DNA of 64,000 nt, taken from assembly GCA_045430305.1 (NCBI GenBank), contig JAILXW010000002.1, positions 372,001 through 436,000 of the forward strand. The letters run 5' to 3'. The notes under the pieces were generated by a model. It saw nothing but the letters and a program-made list of their open reading frames with translations, had not been told where the DNA came from and searched no databases. Both the position numbers and the translations under genes were made by a program. The stretch's first letter is position 1. Every line of letters begins with the position of its first letter. The stretch comes from Agarilytica sp045430305 (GTDB lineage Bacteria > Pseudomonadota > Gammaproteobacteria > Pseudomonadales > Cellvibrionaceae). Below, in pieces: positions 62,763-64,000 of this stretch.

Positions 62763-63704
62763 ATGGGGCGCAGGCGTAAATTCGGCCGCCCAGTGCATGG
62801 TGTTATTCTTATTGATAAAGCGCCGGGTATGACCTCTAACGACGTAGTTCAAAAGTGCAAACGCCTCTTTTTTGCAGAAAAAGCGGGGCATACTGGGGCG
62901 TTAGACCCACTTGCAACGGGCGTTCTTCCTATCTGCCTAGGGGAAGCGACCAAGTTTTCCCAATACTTATTAGATTCAGACAAGGTCTACGAAAGCGAAT
63001 TTCGCTTTGGTGTGAGTACTGATACCTGTGATTCTGACGGGCAAGCCGTTTCGGAGGCTGATGCGTCTTCGCTGACTCGAGAACAGATCGAAGAGGCGAT
63101 GCACAAATACCGTGGAGATATTGAACAAGTACCCCCTATGTACTCGGCCCTAAAAAAGGATGGCCAGCCGCTATACAAGCTAGCGCGAGAAGGTAAAGAG
63201 GTTGAGCGGGACGCGCGGCCTGTGACGATTTATGACTACGAGCTCATAAACGTTACGCCAGGCCCAGAAGCCACTGCCACCGTACGTATTCATTGCAGCA
63301 AGGGGACGTATGTCCGCAGTCTGGCGCATGACCTTGGTGCTGATCTTGGTGTGGGTGCCCATGTAGCAAAATTGAAACGTATAAAAACGGGTAATTTCGA
63401 GATCTCAGCCGCCTACAGCCTAGAGACACTGGAAACACGCCGAGGTGACGAGCGCGCAGAGATCCTTGATGAATTGCTATTGGCAATCGATGCTCCGGTA
63501 GAAAACCTGCCGAAAATTAGCCTCGATGAAGATGGTGCCTACTACTTTGGTCGCGGTCAGCCGGTTATGGATACTCAGGTCTACCGAATCGGTGCAGAAG
63601 GTGATACAGTGCGCGTCTTTCGCGGGCCAGAAGCATTTTTGGGCTTGGGTGAAATCACTGATGACGGGCGAGTTAGCCCCAAAAGATTGGTGGTAAACCA
63701 CTAA
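62763..63704 (+). CDS. truB: tRNA pseudouridine-55 synthase TruB
   Basis: TruB makes pseudouridine 55 in the T loop of tRNAs. The 313 residues contain the catalytic Asp in GHTGALDPLATGVLPICLGEATKF, the segment PPMYSALKKDGQPLYKLAREG and KGTYVRSLAHDLG, and a C-terminal PUA-like domain. It precedes rpsO, the standard order. Confidence 0.97.
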   Translation: MGRRRKFGRPVHGVILIDKAPGMTSNDVVQKCKRLFFAEKAGHTGALDPLATGVLPICLGEATKFSQYLLDSDKVYESEFRFGVSTDTCDSDGQAVSEADASSLTREQIEEAMHKYRGDIEQVPPMYSALKKDGQPLYKLAREGKEVERDARPVTIYDYELINVTPGPEATATVRIHCSKGTYVRSLAHDLGADLGVGAHVAKLKRIKTGNFEISAAYSLETLETRRGDERAEILDELLLAIDAPVENLPKISLDEDGAYYFGRGQPVMDTQVYRIGAEGDTVRVFRGPEAFLGLGEITDDGRVSPKRLVVNH

Positions 63705-63817
63705 AATACGGTCGGCTTTACGCCAATGCGAACAAGAATTCGGACTTCTCGACCAGCTTAGGTTGTTTCGGGGCGTTTGATAGCCCATCTGTAAATATGC
63801 ACGGGTGGGCCAAACAG

Positions 63818-63861
63818 CGAAAAACCAGACGTCGTGTGAGCTTAGCTCCTGTGGTTTTTCG
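63818..63861 (+). promoter_or_regulatory. Stem-loop in the rpsO leader
   Basis: CGAAAAACCA (63818-63827) pairs perfectly with TGGTTTTTCG (63852-63861); inside lies GAGC-TTA-GCTC, a smaller hairpin. It ends 30 nt before the rpsO start. S15 of several bacteria represses its own message through a leader structure, so an S15 site is possible. The T-rich 3' arm could also act as a weak terminator. Confidence 0.55.
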
Positions 63862-63891
63862 GGCATATTCATAGTAATAGAGGAAATCGTT

Positions 63892-64000
63892 ATGGCACTT
63901 AGTGCAGATGAAAAACAAACAATCTTGAAAGAGCACCAAATCGCAGACGGTGATACTGGTTCTCCAGAAGTCCAAGTTGCTTTGTTGACAGCAAATATCA
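63892..64000 (+). CDS. rpsO: 30S ribosomal protein S15, 3' end missing
   Basis: The first 36 residues are visible: MALSADEKQTILKEHQIADG, then DTGSPEVQVALLTANI, the standard start of S15, which binds 16S rRNA helix 22 early in 30S assembly. AGAGGAAATCGTT precedes ATG 63892. The rest lies beyond the window; pnp normally follows. Confidence 0.97.
   Translation, partial: MALSADEKQTILKEHQIADGDTGSPEVQVALLTANI

Overview
The window looks like a chromosomal segment of a marine gammaproteobacterium. The order carA-carB-greA-yhbY-rlmE-ftsH-folP-glmM-tpiA-secG-tRNA-Leu(GAG), together with tRNA-fMet and rimP-nusA-infB-rbfA-truB-rpsO, is the housekeeping block known from Pseudomonas and Escherichia. Moderate GC, DUF4382 lipoproteins, a DcaP-type porin and several c-di-GMP proteins fit a Cellvibrionaceae-like bacterium, but the family is an inference. 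I see no CRISPR array, insertion sequence or prophage.

Region by region. 1-5.7 kb: the 3' end of an S9 peptidase, a rhomboid protease coupled to a zinc-finger/membrane protein, and two small envelope proteins. 5.8-9.1 kb (minus): a GAF-GAF-GGDEF diguanylate cyclase and a membrane-anchored receiver-domain protein. 9.3-23.5 kb: the housekeeping block, starting with carAB behind a probable attenuator and ending with secG and tRNA-Leu. 23.5-54 kb: about 30.7 kb of accessory genes between tRNA-Leu and tRNA-fMet, which lie close together in many relatives. 54-57 kb: tRNA-fMet, a GFA-like protein, a nitrilase with a divergent LysR regulator, and a 44-residue secreted peptide gene. 57.3-64 kb: the rimP-nusA-infB-rbfA-truB operon and the start of rpsO.

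The accessory region holds three coherent modules. (i) An ECF sigma factor and anti-sigma factor, a DUF4382 lipoprotein and a divergent subtilisin-like protease. (ii) An acetate module: acetyl-CoA synthetase, a DUF4212/VC_2705-type sodium:solute symporter, a CrbS-like transporter-kinase and its CrbR-like regulator, a DcaP-like porin, and a DUF294/exonuclease pair. The intergenic regions in front of acs and in front of the symporter share a palindrome TCGAC-N4-GTCGA with a nearby TTAGACC/GGTCTAA element, a good candidate for the regulator's operator. (iii) A copper module: a 1307-residue multicopper oxidase lipoprotein behind a class-I-like CRP promoter, followed by one protein that fuses SCO, cytochrome c and PCu(A)C domains. 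This three-domain fusion and the shared palindrome are the most notable observations in the window.
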